DNA of 64,000 bases, from the NCBI GenBank assembly GCA_028767165.1, contig JARACJ010000005.1, positions 248,001-312,000 on the forward strand, given 5' to 3'. The translations under genes and the position numbers were made by a program. Origin of the DNA: Proteobacteria bacterium DTSAM18 (GTDB taxonomy: Bacteria; Myxococcota_A; UBA796; GCA-2862545). This document shows, piece after piece, positions 17,802 to 25,720 of this stretch. The notes under the pieces are model-generated. The model saw only the letters and a program-made list of their open reading frames with translations. It was not told where the DNA came from and ran no database searches. How positions within the stretch are numbered: the stretch's first letter is position 1; every line of letters starts with the position of its first letter.

Positions 17802-19240
17802 CCAGCCTGTACGACCTGGTGCCCTACCCCACCCGCGCCGAGCCCCTGGCCCACCCGGATCGCATCGCCGCCCTGGCCGCCCTGCACGGTCTGCCGAGGG
17901 TCGACGTCCGCAACGCCCGGGTGCTGGAGATCGGCTGCGGCACCGGCGAGCACCTCCTGTCCTTCGCCGCCGCATGTCCCGGCGCCACCTGCACCGGCAT
18001 CGACGCCGGCCGCGTCCACATCGAGCGGGCCGAGGCCACCCGCAGGGCCCTGGGCCTGCCCAACGTACGCTTCGAACACGCCGACATCTCCGATGCGCAG
18101 CTCGACAGCTACGACCTCGTCATCTGCTGGGGCACCTTCTCCTGGGTCCCCGAGAGCACCCAGCAGGCCATCCTGCAGCGCATCCGCGATCACCTGGCCC
18201 CCGACGGTGTCGCCCTGCTGTCCTACAACACCCTGCCCGGCTGGCACATGATGGGCATGGTGCGCGACATGATGGGGTTCCACACCCGCCACACCGACGA
18301 CCCCGTGGAGCGGGTCGCGAAGGGCCGCGAGCTGATCGAGTTCCTCCGGCGCGCGACCTCCGGCAGCGGCTCCGCGCTCAACGCCTGGATGCAGACCATG
18401 GCCGAGCGGATGGCCGAGGTGCCCGACGCCTACCTGCTCCACGAGTTCCTCGCGCCCCACAACCACCCGCTGCACTTCCACGAGCTGGCAGAGCTGCTCG
18501 CGGCCCACGACCTGCGCTTCGTCACCGAGTCCAGGGCCTCCACCTGCGCGCTGCACCACTTCCCCCCGCCGGTACAAGCGGTGCTGCAGTCCGAGCAGGA
18601 GCTGGCCGGCGGCAGCGTCGAGCACCTGCAGCAGTGCATGGACTTCCTGCGCAACAAGCGCTTCCGCGCCTCCCTGCTCTGCCACGCCGCGGCCAGCCCC
18701 ACCGACGCGCCGCTCCACTGGGACGGCCTGACCGTCCGCGGCGACGCCGAGGAGCTGGGCGAGGTCGTCACCTCGACGCGTGGCTTCACCATGCAGGCCA
18801 CCGGCGACGCGGCCGTGCTGTGGTCACTGCTGCAGGACCCGACCCGCTGGTGGTCCGTCGACGAGCTCGCCACCTTCCTTCCGCCCGACCGCCTGTACCC
18901 GCTACTCACCGAGGCGCTGCAGGCCGATCTGCTGGTTCCGTCGTTCCACCCCACCCCGGTGGCCACGATCCTGGACGACCGTCCGCTCGCCTTCCCCCTG
19001 GCCCGCCACGTGGCGCGGCTGCAGGCCGAGGTGCCCTCCCTGCTGCACCACACCGTGCCCCTCGACGACGACGCCCGCGCCCTGCTGGCCGACCTCGACG
19101 GCACCCGCACCCACGACGAGCTGACGGACCGCTGGCGCGCGAGGCTCGCCGACGACGAGGCGCTGCAGCCCGGCGCCATCGGCGGGGCGCTCAAGCAGCT
19201 GCAGCGGGCCGGTCTCCTCCAGGCGAGAGACGGGCATTGA
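17798..19240 (+). CDS. Class I methyltransferase with methyltransferase-regulatory domain (copy 2)
   Basis: The product has 480 residues and is a diverged homologue of the preceding protein. It has YDLVPYPTRAEPLAHPDR, motif I VLEIGCGTGEHLLSFA, TGIDAGRVHIERAE and CWGTFSWVP, then YLLHEFLAPHNHP in the regulatory region. A Trp/Leu-rich C-terminal part (LWSLLQDPTRWWSVDELATF) looks like a winged-helix-type domain. ATG 17798 lies inside the upstream stop (ATGA), with CCAGGAGG at good spacing, so translation is coupled. Pairing suggests a heteromeric enzyme or sequential methylations of one product. Confidence 0.85.
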   Translation: MTSLYDLVPYPTRAEPLAHPDRIAALAALHGLPRVDVRNARVLEIGCGTGEHLLSFAAACPGATCTGIDAGRVHIERAEATRRALGLPNVRFEHADISDAQLDSYDLVICWGTFSWVPESTQQAILQRIRDHLAPDGVALLSYNTLPGWHMMGMVRDMMGFHTRHTDDPVERVAKGRELIEFLRRATSGSGSALNAWMQTMAERMAEVPDAYLLHEFLAPHNHPLHFHELAELLAAHDLRFVTESRASTCALHHFPPPVQAVLQSEQELAGGSVEHLQQCMDFLRNKRFRASLLCHAAASPTDAPLHWDGLTVRGDAEELGEVVTSTRGFTMQATGDAAVLWSLLQDPTRWWSVDELATFLPPDRLYPLLTEALQADLLVPSFHPTPVATILDDRPLAFPLARHVARLQAEVPSLLHHTVPLDDDARALLADLDGTRTHDELTDRWRARLADDEALQPGAIGGALKQLQRAGLLQARDGH

Positions 19241-19281
19241 GAGGACGTGGGCCGGGCGAAGAGCCTCTGGCCGCTTTCGAA

Positions 19282-19426
19282 GGGAGCGTTTGATCCAGAG
19301 AGTCGGAGTTCAAGAGATCACCCAGATTCCTCACCAGGGAGGAGCTTCAGCCTTCTGCCATCACGAACCCAGGAAGGAAGCTGTGGAATCTCCCTTCCTC
19401 CCATCCTCTGGATCAAATGGATCCCT
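19282..19426. repeat. About 145-base repeat with imperfect terminal inverted repeats (copy 1)
   Basis: It begins GGGAGCGTTTGATCCAGAG and ends CTCTGGATCAAATGGATCCCT, so the ends are imperfect inverted repeats. A second copy of similar length is at 24550-24695. The ends and several internal blocks (AGAGTCGGAG, CCTCCCATCCTCTGGATCAAA) are shared, while other internal parts have drifted. It sits between convergent genes and could act as a bidirectional terminator. It contains no coding capacity and resembles a MITE-like element. Confidence 0.65.
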
Positions 19427-19451
19427 CTGAGTCTCGCCTCTGATCTCTCTT

Positions 19452-21224
19452 TCAGGCCACCGGCTCCCCAGCCCCCACGATCGCCTTCAGATCGTAGATG
19501 TCGACCGGCTTGTCGAGCCGATGCACGAGCCCCTCGAAGGCATCGATGCCGAACTCGCCATCGCCGGACACCAGCACGAAGCGGGAGACGAGCTCGGGGC
19601 GGTGCGCCTTGAGCCAGGCGAAGACGCTCTCGCCGTTCATGCCGGGCATCCGGCGATCACACAGGATGTAGGAGGGCTCGACCTCGGTCTGTTCCAGCCA
19701 CTCCACCAGCGCCTCGCCACCCTCGAGGGCCACGACCTCGTGGCCGAGGGTGCGCAGCGATCGGGACACGGCCCGCCGCACGAGGTTCTGGTCGTCCACC
19801 AACACACACGGCCCTGCGTGCATCCGCTGCTCCTTCTGGGGTACCGGGGCCTCGTTGGCCCTCGGCAGGTATACCTTGAACACCGTGCCCTCACCGAGAG
19901 TGGACTCGAGGTTCACCTCACCGCCATGGTCGGACACGATGTCCTTCACGCTGGCCAGGCCGAGCCCGGTGCCCTCCTCCTTGGTGGTGTAGTGGGGCTC
20001 GAAGATGCGCGGCAGCTGGCTGGCCGGGATGCCGGGGCCGTTGTCGCCCACCAGGATGCCGATGCGATCGCCGGAGCCGATCACCTCGAGGAGCACCATC
20101 GCCTCGGGGTTGCCCTGTACGGCCTCGAGGGCGTTGTCGAGCAGGTTGAGGATCACCCGCTCGAGGGCCGCGGCATCGCCGTGGACGATGGTCTTGTCGC
20201 TGCGGCGCAGCTCGATGACGACGTCCTGATCCAGGCGCTGCACGAGCTGGTTCAGGCAGCTCTCGGCCAGCGTGTTGAGCTCGACCGGGTTGTGCAGGGC
20301 CCGCACGCCCTTGGCCTCGCGGCGCAGATCGCGGAAGGCCTGTGCCATGTCTTCGGCCTGGGCGAGGGCCGGTGCGTTGCCCGACGCCCGCAGCAGCTCC
20401 AGCAACCCCTCGACCTTGCCCGCGAAGTCGTGCAGCCCGAGCATGGTGCGGTAGCCCGCCTGGGCCTGCTCCTCCTTGCGGCGCAATTGCCGCCGGAGCT
20501 CTTCGGCCTCGTTCTCGGAGACCAGGCTGCGGACCACGAGCGCCCGTGCCCGGCCGGCACCGGACCAGTCGACCTGTGTGGCCGTGACCTCGATGGGCAG
20601 GCGGCCGCCGTGGGTCTCGATGGAGGCCAGCAGCACGCCGGTCTGCAGATCCTCCACCAGGTGGGTGAGCGCCGACGGCCCCTTGGCCATGTTGCCCAGC
20701 AGCTGCTTGGCCGGCCGGTTGGCGAACAGCACCTGGCCGTCGTCGTTGAGCACGAACACGGACGCCGGCAGCGATCGCAGCACCTGCCGCAGGTTCATCT
20801 CCGCGGAGCGGTGCATCCGGCGCAGGACGTTTCGTTCGTAGGCGTAGCGGAGCGCGCGGCGGATGGCCTGCCCCGAGATCTCGATCTTGCGCAGGAAGTC
20901 GGTGGCGCCGTGGCGCAGGGCCTCCTGGGCCATGGCCTCGTCGTAGTCGCCGGTCATGACGACGCAGGCGGCGTCGGGCTGGGCGCTCGAGGCGAACTCG
21001 ACCGAGTCGAGGGCGACGGCATCGGGCAGCGACAGATCGACCACGACGACGTCGAAGTCCTCGTGATGGCGCTCGAGGTAGCTGCGGGCCCCCTCGAGGG
21101 AGTTCACCGCCACGACCTCCCACCCCTGCATGTCCTGTACGACACGCTCGAAGAGCAGTACATCGGTGGGGCTGTCCTCGATGAGGAGCACGCGCCGTGG
21201 ATCGTCACGCCACCCTGTTCGCAC
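19452..21224 (-). CDS. Hybrid sensor histidine kinase with receiver domains at both ends
   Basis: The product has 590 residues. The order is receiver domain (about 5-118, VLLIEDSPTD, acceptor in VVVVDLSLPD), PAS-like domain (about 140-230), short coiled coil, a dimerisation helix with LGLHDFAGKVEGLLE (HDF-type H-box), HATPase (N-box NLLDNALEAVQ, VGDNGPGIP, GTGLGLASV) and a second receiver (CVLVDDQN, acceptor in LCDRRMPGMNG). No membrane segment is present, so it is a cytoplasmic two-component relay. GTG 21224 is preferred over a TTG at 21254 because GGAGGGAAC precedes it. A divergent yjbQ gene follows 92 bases away. Confidence 0.87.
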   Translation of the reverse strand: MRTGWRDDPRRVLLIEDSPTDVLLFERVVQDMQGWEVVAVNSLEGARSYLERHHEDFDVVVVDLSLPDAVALDSVEFASSAQPDAACVVMTGDYDEAMAQEALRHGATDFLRKIEISGQAIRRALRYAYERNVLRRMHRSAEMNLRQVLRSLPASVFVLNDDGQVLFANRPAKQLLGNMAKGPSALTHLVEDLQTGVLLASIETHGGRLPIEVTATQVDWSGAGRARALVVRSLVSENEAEELRRQLRRKEEQAQAGYRTMLGLHDFAGKVEGLLELLRASGNAPALAQAEDMAQAFRDLRREAKGVRALHNPVELNTLAESCLNQLVQRLDQDVVIELRRSDKTIVHGDAAALERVILNLLDNALEAVQGNPEAMVLLEVIGSGDRIGILVGDNGPGIPASQLPRIFEPHYTTKEEGTGLGLASVKDIVSDHGGEVNLESTLGEGTVFKVYLPRANEAPVPQKEQRMHAGPCVLVDDQNLVRRAVSRSLRTLGHEVVALEGGEALVEWLEQTEVEPSYILCDRRMPGMNGESVFAWLKAHRPELVSRFVLVSGDGEFGIDAFEGLVHRLDKPVDIYDLKAIVGAGEPVA

Positions 21225-21316
21225 GTTCCCTCCTCGCCTTCCGGATGCCTTCAATGGTATCGGACTTCACCTGGATCCGACAGTTCCCTCTCCACCCCGA
21301 ACCCCGTGGCGGGCCC

Positions 21317-21730
21317 ATGCACACCGTACTGAACATCCACACATCCGGACGTGGTTTCCTGGACATCACTCAACAGGTACGGGACGCCCTGGTCCATATG
21401 GGAAGTCCCTCAGGGCTCGCGCACCTGTTCCTGCAGCACACCTCCGCCTCCCTCGTCATCCAGGAGAACGCGGATCCGGACGTGCTCCTCGACATGGAGG
21501 CCTGGTTCTCGTCGCAGGTCCCCGATGGTACCCGGCAATACCGGCACAACATGGAGGGGCCGGACGACATGCCGGCCCACATCCGCACCACGCTGACCCA
21601 CACGGATCTGACGATACCGGTCCTTGATGGGGAGCTCCTTCTCGGGACCTGGCAGGCGATCTACCTGTACGAACATCGGACGGCTTCGCACGCACGGCGG
21701 GTGGTGCTCACGGTGCTCACGCACGCGTAG
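21317..21730 (+). CDS. YjbQ/UPF0047 family protein
   Basis: The product has 137 residues, the full length of the family. Conserved features include the LFLQHTSASLVIQENADPDV block with the His, and YRHNMEGPDDMPAHI, HTDLTIPVLDGELLLGTWQ and IYLYEHRT. These are the characteristic UPF0047 residues. Members have been annotated as secondary thiamine-phosphate synthases because they can complement thiE mutants; their native role remains uncertain. ATG 21317 immediately precedes the conserved fold; the ribosome binding site is weak. Confidence 0.9.
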   Translation: MHTVLNIHTSGRGFLDITQQVRDALVHMGSPSGLAHLFLQHTSASLVIQENADPDVLLDMEAWFSSQVPDGTRQYRHNMEGPDDMPAHIRTTLTHTDLTIPVLDGELLLGTWQAIYLYEHRTASHARRVVLTVLTHA

Positions 21731-22090
21731 ACGCGAGACGGCCAGCGGCGACCCGGCACCACCGGCTCTTCGTCGCGTCGGTCGGGCCGACCGGAAGGTC
21801 GGCCTCTCCCTTGCTCCTCGCTCCGGCAGCGCCGGGACGCCGCTGGCCTCGGGTGTGCGGCTGAAGGGATGCGCTGGGATTGCGTTCGCGGGATGGTGCC
21901 GGGTCGATCTCGGCGGGGCGCTCAGGGGCCCTGGGCACCACCATGGCTTCGTCGCTTCGCTTCTCGCCCTGCCGGCACCCAGCGCCCCTTCGGGGTGGGC
22001 ATCCGGTGAACGTTCGGGTTGGGTACCCGGTGTCCCCCTTCGGGTGGGGCATCCGGTGGGCCTCGAGGTCGGGTTCCTGGGGGCACGTCA
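21731..22090. repeat. Composite interspersed repeat (single copy, plus orientation)
   Basis: The gap downstream of yjbQ has blocks also found, inverted, at 47500-47890. They are TTCGTCGC(G/T)TCGGTCGGGC continuing through CTCCTCGC (21769-21821), GTGTGCGGCTGAAGGGATGC and following bases (21853-21889), and GGGGCCCTGGGCACC through TTCGTCGCTTCGCT (about 21924-21992). Shorter GC-rich iterations (CGGGTGGGGCATCCGGTG type) follow to about 22090. Block order is the same in both loci. No protein is supported here. The first block contains the self-complementary GGTCGGGCCGACC. Confidence 0.75.
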
Positions 22091-22152
22091 CGTCGGGACC
22101 GGGGGATGGTTTGGTGCCAGGTGGCAGCGAACGGTCGTCTTCTCGCGGCGCG

Positions 22153-22464
22153 CTACACGACCTCGTGGGCCATCAGGTCCCAACGGTCGGCCTCGGCCTG
22201 GATCCAGGCCGGGGGGACGGGGGCGGACAGGCGCAGGATCACCTCGCCGTCGTGCCAGCTGAGGACGTCGGCGCCGCGCAGCACCCACCGGTCCATCACC
22301 CGCATCAGCAGGCTCACGCGCCGATCCATGGGCATGTGGCCCACGCGCACCCGCACGCCCCACTCGGACACCTCGAGCAGGCGTCCCTCTCCGGCACCGA
22401 GCAGGCGGACGGGCGGGCCGAGACCCCTCGGGTAGCGAAAACGTCGGAATCGGGGAAAAACCAT
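22153..22464 (-). CDS. Small PilZ-like protein (tentative)
   Basis: The product has 103 residues. It begins MVFPRFRRFRYPRGLGPPVR and continues RLLEVSEWGVRVRVGHMPMD, reminiscent of the basic N-terminus and (D/N)xSxxGxxV strand of PilZ domains that bind cyclic di-GMP. The canonical RxxxR is only approximate, so binding is uncertain. ATG 22464 is preferred over upstream starts because GGTGAGGCAGTC precedes it. It is divergent from the permease at 22610. Confidence 0.5.
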   Translation of the reverse strand: MVFPRFRRFRYPRGLGPPVRLLGAGEGRLLEVSEWGVRVRVGHMPMDRRVSLLMRVMDRWVLRGADVLSWHDGEVILRLSAPVPPAWIQAEADRWDLMAHEVV

Positions 22465-22609
22465 GACTGCCTCACCGTTCACCCCTCCTACGGCACACCG
22501 CCCGTCACCTTGAAGTGGCGGGGGTCCGCATTCAGCGCCGCTGGCAGGATGTCGCGCTTGACGATCGCCGGTGGCAGGGCCAAGAACCTCCCCTACGAGG
22601 AGCCAATCC

Positions 22610-23812
22610 ATGTGGACCGCCATCTGGGACATCCTCACCGAGCTCGCCCCCTGGCTGCTGCTCGGTGCCTACATCGCCGGCCTGATGCACGTCGTCCTCC
22701 CCGAAGGGTGGATCCGCCGCCAGCTCCAGGGCCGCGCGGGCGTCGTCAAGGCCGTGGCCCTCGGCGTGCCCCTGCCGTTGTGCTCCTGCGGTGTCATCCC
22801 CACCGCCATCGGCCTGCACAAGGACGGCGCGAGCAAGAGCGCCTCGATGGGCTTCATGGTGTCCACCCCCCAGACCGGCGTCGACTCCATCCTCGTGGCC
22901 AGCAGCTTCCTCGGCTGGCCCTTCGCCCTGTTCAAGGTGGCCGCGGCCCTCGTCACCGGCATCCTCACCGGTGAGCTCGTCGGCTGGCTCGATCCCGAGC
23001 AGCCCGCGCCCGAGACCGAGGAGGCACTCGTCGCCGACGGTCCCCGCGACCACTGGTTCAAGCGCCTCAACGAGCATGCGCTGGAGATCATCGGCAGCAT
23101 CTGGGGATGGCTGCTGGTGGGCGTCCTCATCTCGGCCCTGCTCACCGCCTACGTGCCCGCCGGCTCCTGGGCAGGCTCGCCCTGGGCCACCGGCATCCTC
23201 GCCAGCCTCGTCGCGCTGGCCGTCTCCACGCCGCTGTACATCTGCGCCACGGCCTCCGTGCCCATCGCCGCCGGCCTCATCCACGCCGGCCTGCCCCCGA
23301 GTGCCGCCCTGGTGTTCCTGATGGCCGGCCCCGCAACGAACGTGGCCACCATGGGCGCGGTGCGCTCCGCCTTCGGCCTGAAGACCCTCGTCATCTACCT
23401 GGGCACCGTCACCCTTGGCTCCCTGGCCGCGGGCGCCCTGTTCGACTCCCTGCTCACCACCACCGTGGCCGCGCCGATGGCCCACCACGAGCACACGGGC
23501 CCGGTGGCCACCATCGCCGCCGCCGTCCTGCTGGCCATCATCGCCTGGAACGCCTTCGAGGACGCCCGGGCCTGGCTCCGGGCCCGCAAGCCCGCGCCCC
23601 CCACCCAGCTCGCCATGCAGGTCGAGGGCATCACCTGCGGTGGCTGCGCCCGCCGCCTCGACGCCAAGCTCCGCGAGCTCGACGGCCTGGACGACGTGCG
23701 CATCGACGTCCCCACCGGCATCGTGCAGATCTCCGGCAAGGTCGACGAGCCGAGCCTGCGCGACCAGATCACCGCAGCCGGCTTCACGCCCCGCCACCTC
23801 GTCGAGGGCTGA
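22610..23812 (+). CDS. SO_0444-type Cu/Zn efflux permease with C-terminal HMA domain
   Basis: The product has 400 residues. An eight-to-nine-segment permease of the YraQ/DUF318 class occupies about 1-330, with PLPLCSCGVIPTAIGL, SMGFMVSTPQTGVDS and LYICATASVPIAAGL. These keep the paired Cys and PTxxTGxD-like features of the family. A HMA domain follows (about 335-400) with the metal site GITCGGCARRL. The fusion points to export of soft metals such as copper or zinc across the inner membrane. GAGGAG lies eight bases upstream of ATG 22610. No metal-responsive regulator adjoins it. Confidence 0.88.
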   Translation: MWTAIWDILTELAPWLLLGAYIAGLMHVVLPEGWIRRQLQGRAGVVKAVALGVPLPLCSCGVIPTAIGLHKDGASKSASMGFMVSTPQTGVDSILVASSFLGWPFALFKVAAALVTGILTGELVGWLDPEQPAPETEEALVADGPRDHWFKRLNEHALEIIGSIWGWLLVGVLISALLTAYVPAGSWAGSPWATGILASLVALAVSTPLYICATASVPIAAGLIHAGLPPSAALVFLMAGPATNVATMGAVRSAFGLKTLVIYLGTVTLGSLAAGALFDSLLTTTVAAPMAHHEHTGPVATIAAAVLLAIIAWNAFEDARAWLRARKPAPPTQLAMQVEGITCGGCARRLDAKLRELDGLDDVRIDVPTGIVQISGKVDEPSLRDQITAAGFTPRHLVEG

Positions 23813-23816
23813 GGCG

Positions 23817-24446
23817 TCAGCCGAGCCCCTGCACGAAGGCCACCGCCTGCTCCGCCACGTCGTCGAGCAGGCCCTCCTGGGTGAGACCGGACCGCTTCAG
23901 CGGCTTGAAGCTGTGATCGCCGCTCGGGACGAACCGCACCTCGATGTCCTGCGACAGGTCGTAGCCTGCGATCTCGTCGGGCTTGCCGAAGGGATCCCGC
24001 TCCCCCTGGAAGATCACGGTGGGCACCCGCAGCTCCCGCAGGTGGTCGGTGCGCAGCTTGTCGGGCTTGCCGGGTGGATGGAACGGGTAGCCGAACACCA
24101 TGAGGCCGTCGGCCTGCAGCTCCTCGACCAGCATGCTGGCCACCCGGCCCCCCATGGACTTGCCCGCGAGCACCAGGCGGTGGTCACCCCGGTGGGCCTG
24201 CACCACCTCGGTCATGGCCGCGAGCAGCTTCGCCGCCGGGTTCGGACCCGCCTTGACGCCCTCGGTGCGCCGCCGCTGCATGTACGGGAACTCGAACCGC
24301 AGCACCCGCAGCCCGCCCTTCGCCATGCCCTCGGCCAGGGCCGTCATGAACGGCGTGTCCATCGGCGCGCCCGCCCCGTGGGCCATCACCACCAGCTCGT
24401 CGGCGTCCTCGGGTCCGTCCCACAACAGAAGTCCATCATCGGTCAT
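23817..24446 (-). CDS. Alpha/beta-hydrolase of the KANL3/Tex30 type
   Basis: The product has 209 residues, a small single-domain hydrolase. Visible features are the oxyanion region VVMAHGAGAPMDTPF, nucleophile elbow LAGKSMGGRVAS (Ser near residue 99), the acidic residue in FQGERDPFG and the His in PSGDHSFKP. That set matches dienelactone-hydrolase-like proteins often labelled KANL3/Tex30. The substrate is unknown. GGGAGTAGCG precedes ATG 24446. The gene ends four bases after the permease stop, tail to tail. Confidence 0.85.
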   Translation of the reverse strand: MTDDGLLLWDGPEDADELVVMAHGAGAPMDTPFMTALAEGMAKGGLRVLRFEFPYMQRRRTEGVKAGPNPAAKLLAAMTEVVQAHRGDHRLVLAGKSMGGRVASMLVEELQADGLMVFGYPFHPPGKPDKLRTDHLRELRVPTVIFQGERDPFGKPDEIAGYDLSQDIEVRFVPSGDHSFKPLKRSGLTQEGLLDDVAEQAVAFVQGLG

Positions 24447-24549
24447 CGCTACTCCCTTGCGGACAGGCCATCGGTACCCGAACGGAGGGCACCTTCGTCC
24501 ACCTCGTATCGGAAAGTCGGCGAAAGCGACAACACGGGTCACTCGTCGG

Positions 24550-24695
24550 GGGAGCACTCGATCCACAGAGTCGGAGACCATGGGATCCCCCAGATACCTC
24601 CCCCGGGGAGCACCTTCATCCCTCTCCCCGAACGCGTAGAACGAGGCATCTGTGCTTCCTCATACCCTCCCATCCTCTGGATCAAAGGGCTCCCT
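24550..24695. repeat. About 145-base repeat with imperfect terminal inverted repeats (copy 2)
   Basis: This is the second copy of the 19282-19426 element. It begins GGGAGCACTCGATCCACAGAG and ends CTCTGGATCAAAGGGCTCCCT. Internal blocks AGAGTCGGAG, CAGATACCTC and CCCATCCTCTGGATCAAA align with copy 1 in the same order and orientation. It lies between divergent genes, so unlike copy 1 it cannot serve as a shared terminator. Confidence 0.65.
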
Positions 24696-25068
24696 CCACG
24701 CCCGGGCAACGCCCTCTCACGTTCCACACCTCGAGCCCATCCCTCCCCAAGAACGAGACGTGGGTTGGCACCCCGAAACGGAGCACCAACCCACGCAAAC
24801 GATGGAATGAGGATGAGCTTGGCAGGCTGATCAACGCTCCGGGACACTACCGCAGCCGCTCTCCGTGAAAACCCACAATTTTGTCCGTGAAGAACCGAAG
24901 CGATTTCTCCGCGAAAAAATCCTGTCGCAGACGCTCCCAGGGCCTGTCCCGAACATCGCGCTGATGATTTTTTTCCGGATCCGGTACACCCGCGAAGCGG
25001 GTTTCCTGCGCAATTCCATGGATGGAGCGTCAGCTTCCACCCGGTTCCCTTCCCCTCCAGGAGGCATG
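24696..25068. other. Intergenic region with a 9-base hairpin and AT-richer promoter zone
   Basis: GTGGGTTGG (24760-24768) pairs exactly with CCAACCCAC (24786-24794) across a 17-base loop. It could be an operator or terminator. Downstream, 24860-25000 is markedly less GC-rich than the rest of the window (TTTGTCC, GCGATTTCTCCGCGAAAAAAT, TGATTTTTTTCC) and probably holds the promoter of the START-domain gene. I cannot assign -35 and -10 boxes with confidence. No gene is supported. Confidence 0.45.
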
Positions 25069-25713
25069 ATGCTCAGGAATCTCATCGCCGCGACCGCGCT
25101 GCTGCTGGCCTCGACCACAGCCCAGGCCGACCCGTCCTGGAGGGCCGAGAAGAGACGCGACGGCATCGAGGTCTACTCCCGTGCCTCGCCGATCTCCGAC
25201 TTCCGTGAGTTCCAGGGTCAGGTGGAGATGCAGGCCACCATCGACGACGTCCTCGACGTCATCAACGATCCCTCCCTGTGCCCCCAGTGGCTCCAGTACT
25301 GCGTGGGCGCCAGCAACCTGCCCTCGAGCACGCCCAACGTCACCGTGCTGCACAACTACAACGACGCCCCCTGGCCGGTGAAGGACCGGGACGCGATCAT
25401 CTGGAACGTCCACAAGCGCCAGTCCGCCACGAAGTACCGCATCGACTTCGAAGCCCGCCCCGACCTGCTCCCCGAGGAGGAAGGCTACATCCGCGTGCCC
25501 TCCATCAAGGGCCACTGGATCCTCACCCAGCGCGACGAGGACACGGTGCACATCCTCTATCAGGTGCTGGCCGACCCGGGTGGCCAGATGCCCGCCTGGG
25601 CCGCCAACATCGGTGCCGTGGAGCAGCCGTATGAATCCCTGCGGAAGCTGCGCATCCTGGTGGAGGCCCGCAGCAAGGTGAACCAGGGTCCGGCTTCGGC
25701 GGGCCAGCGCTGA
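25069..25713 (+). CDS. Secreted START-domain lipid-binding protein
   Basis: The product has 214 residues with a signal peptide ending AQA (about residue 20). It has a START/SRPBCC fold: WRAEKRRDGIEVYSR, then DVLDVINDPSLCPQWLQYC, DRDAIIWN and GHWILTQRDEDTVHILYQV, ending AVEQPYESLRKLR, as in bacterial START proteins. Such domains bind hydrophobic ligands, here in the periplasm. Two ATGs are adjacent; the second (25069) is preferred since CAGGAGG lies only one base from the first. Confidence 0.82.
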   Translation: MLRNLIAATALLLASTTAQADPSWRAEKRRDGIEVYSRASPISDFREFQGQVEMQATIDDVLDVINDPSLCPQWLQYCVGASNLPSSTPNVTVLHNYNDAPWPVKDRDAIIWNVHKRQSATKYRIDFEARPDLLPEEEGYIRVPSIKGHWILTQRDEDTVHILYQVLADPGGQMPAWAANIGAVEQPYESLRKLRILVEARSKVNQGPASAGQR

Positions 25714-25720
25714 CGCGGCC

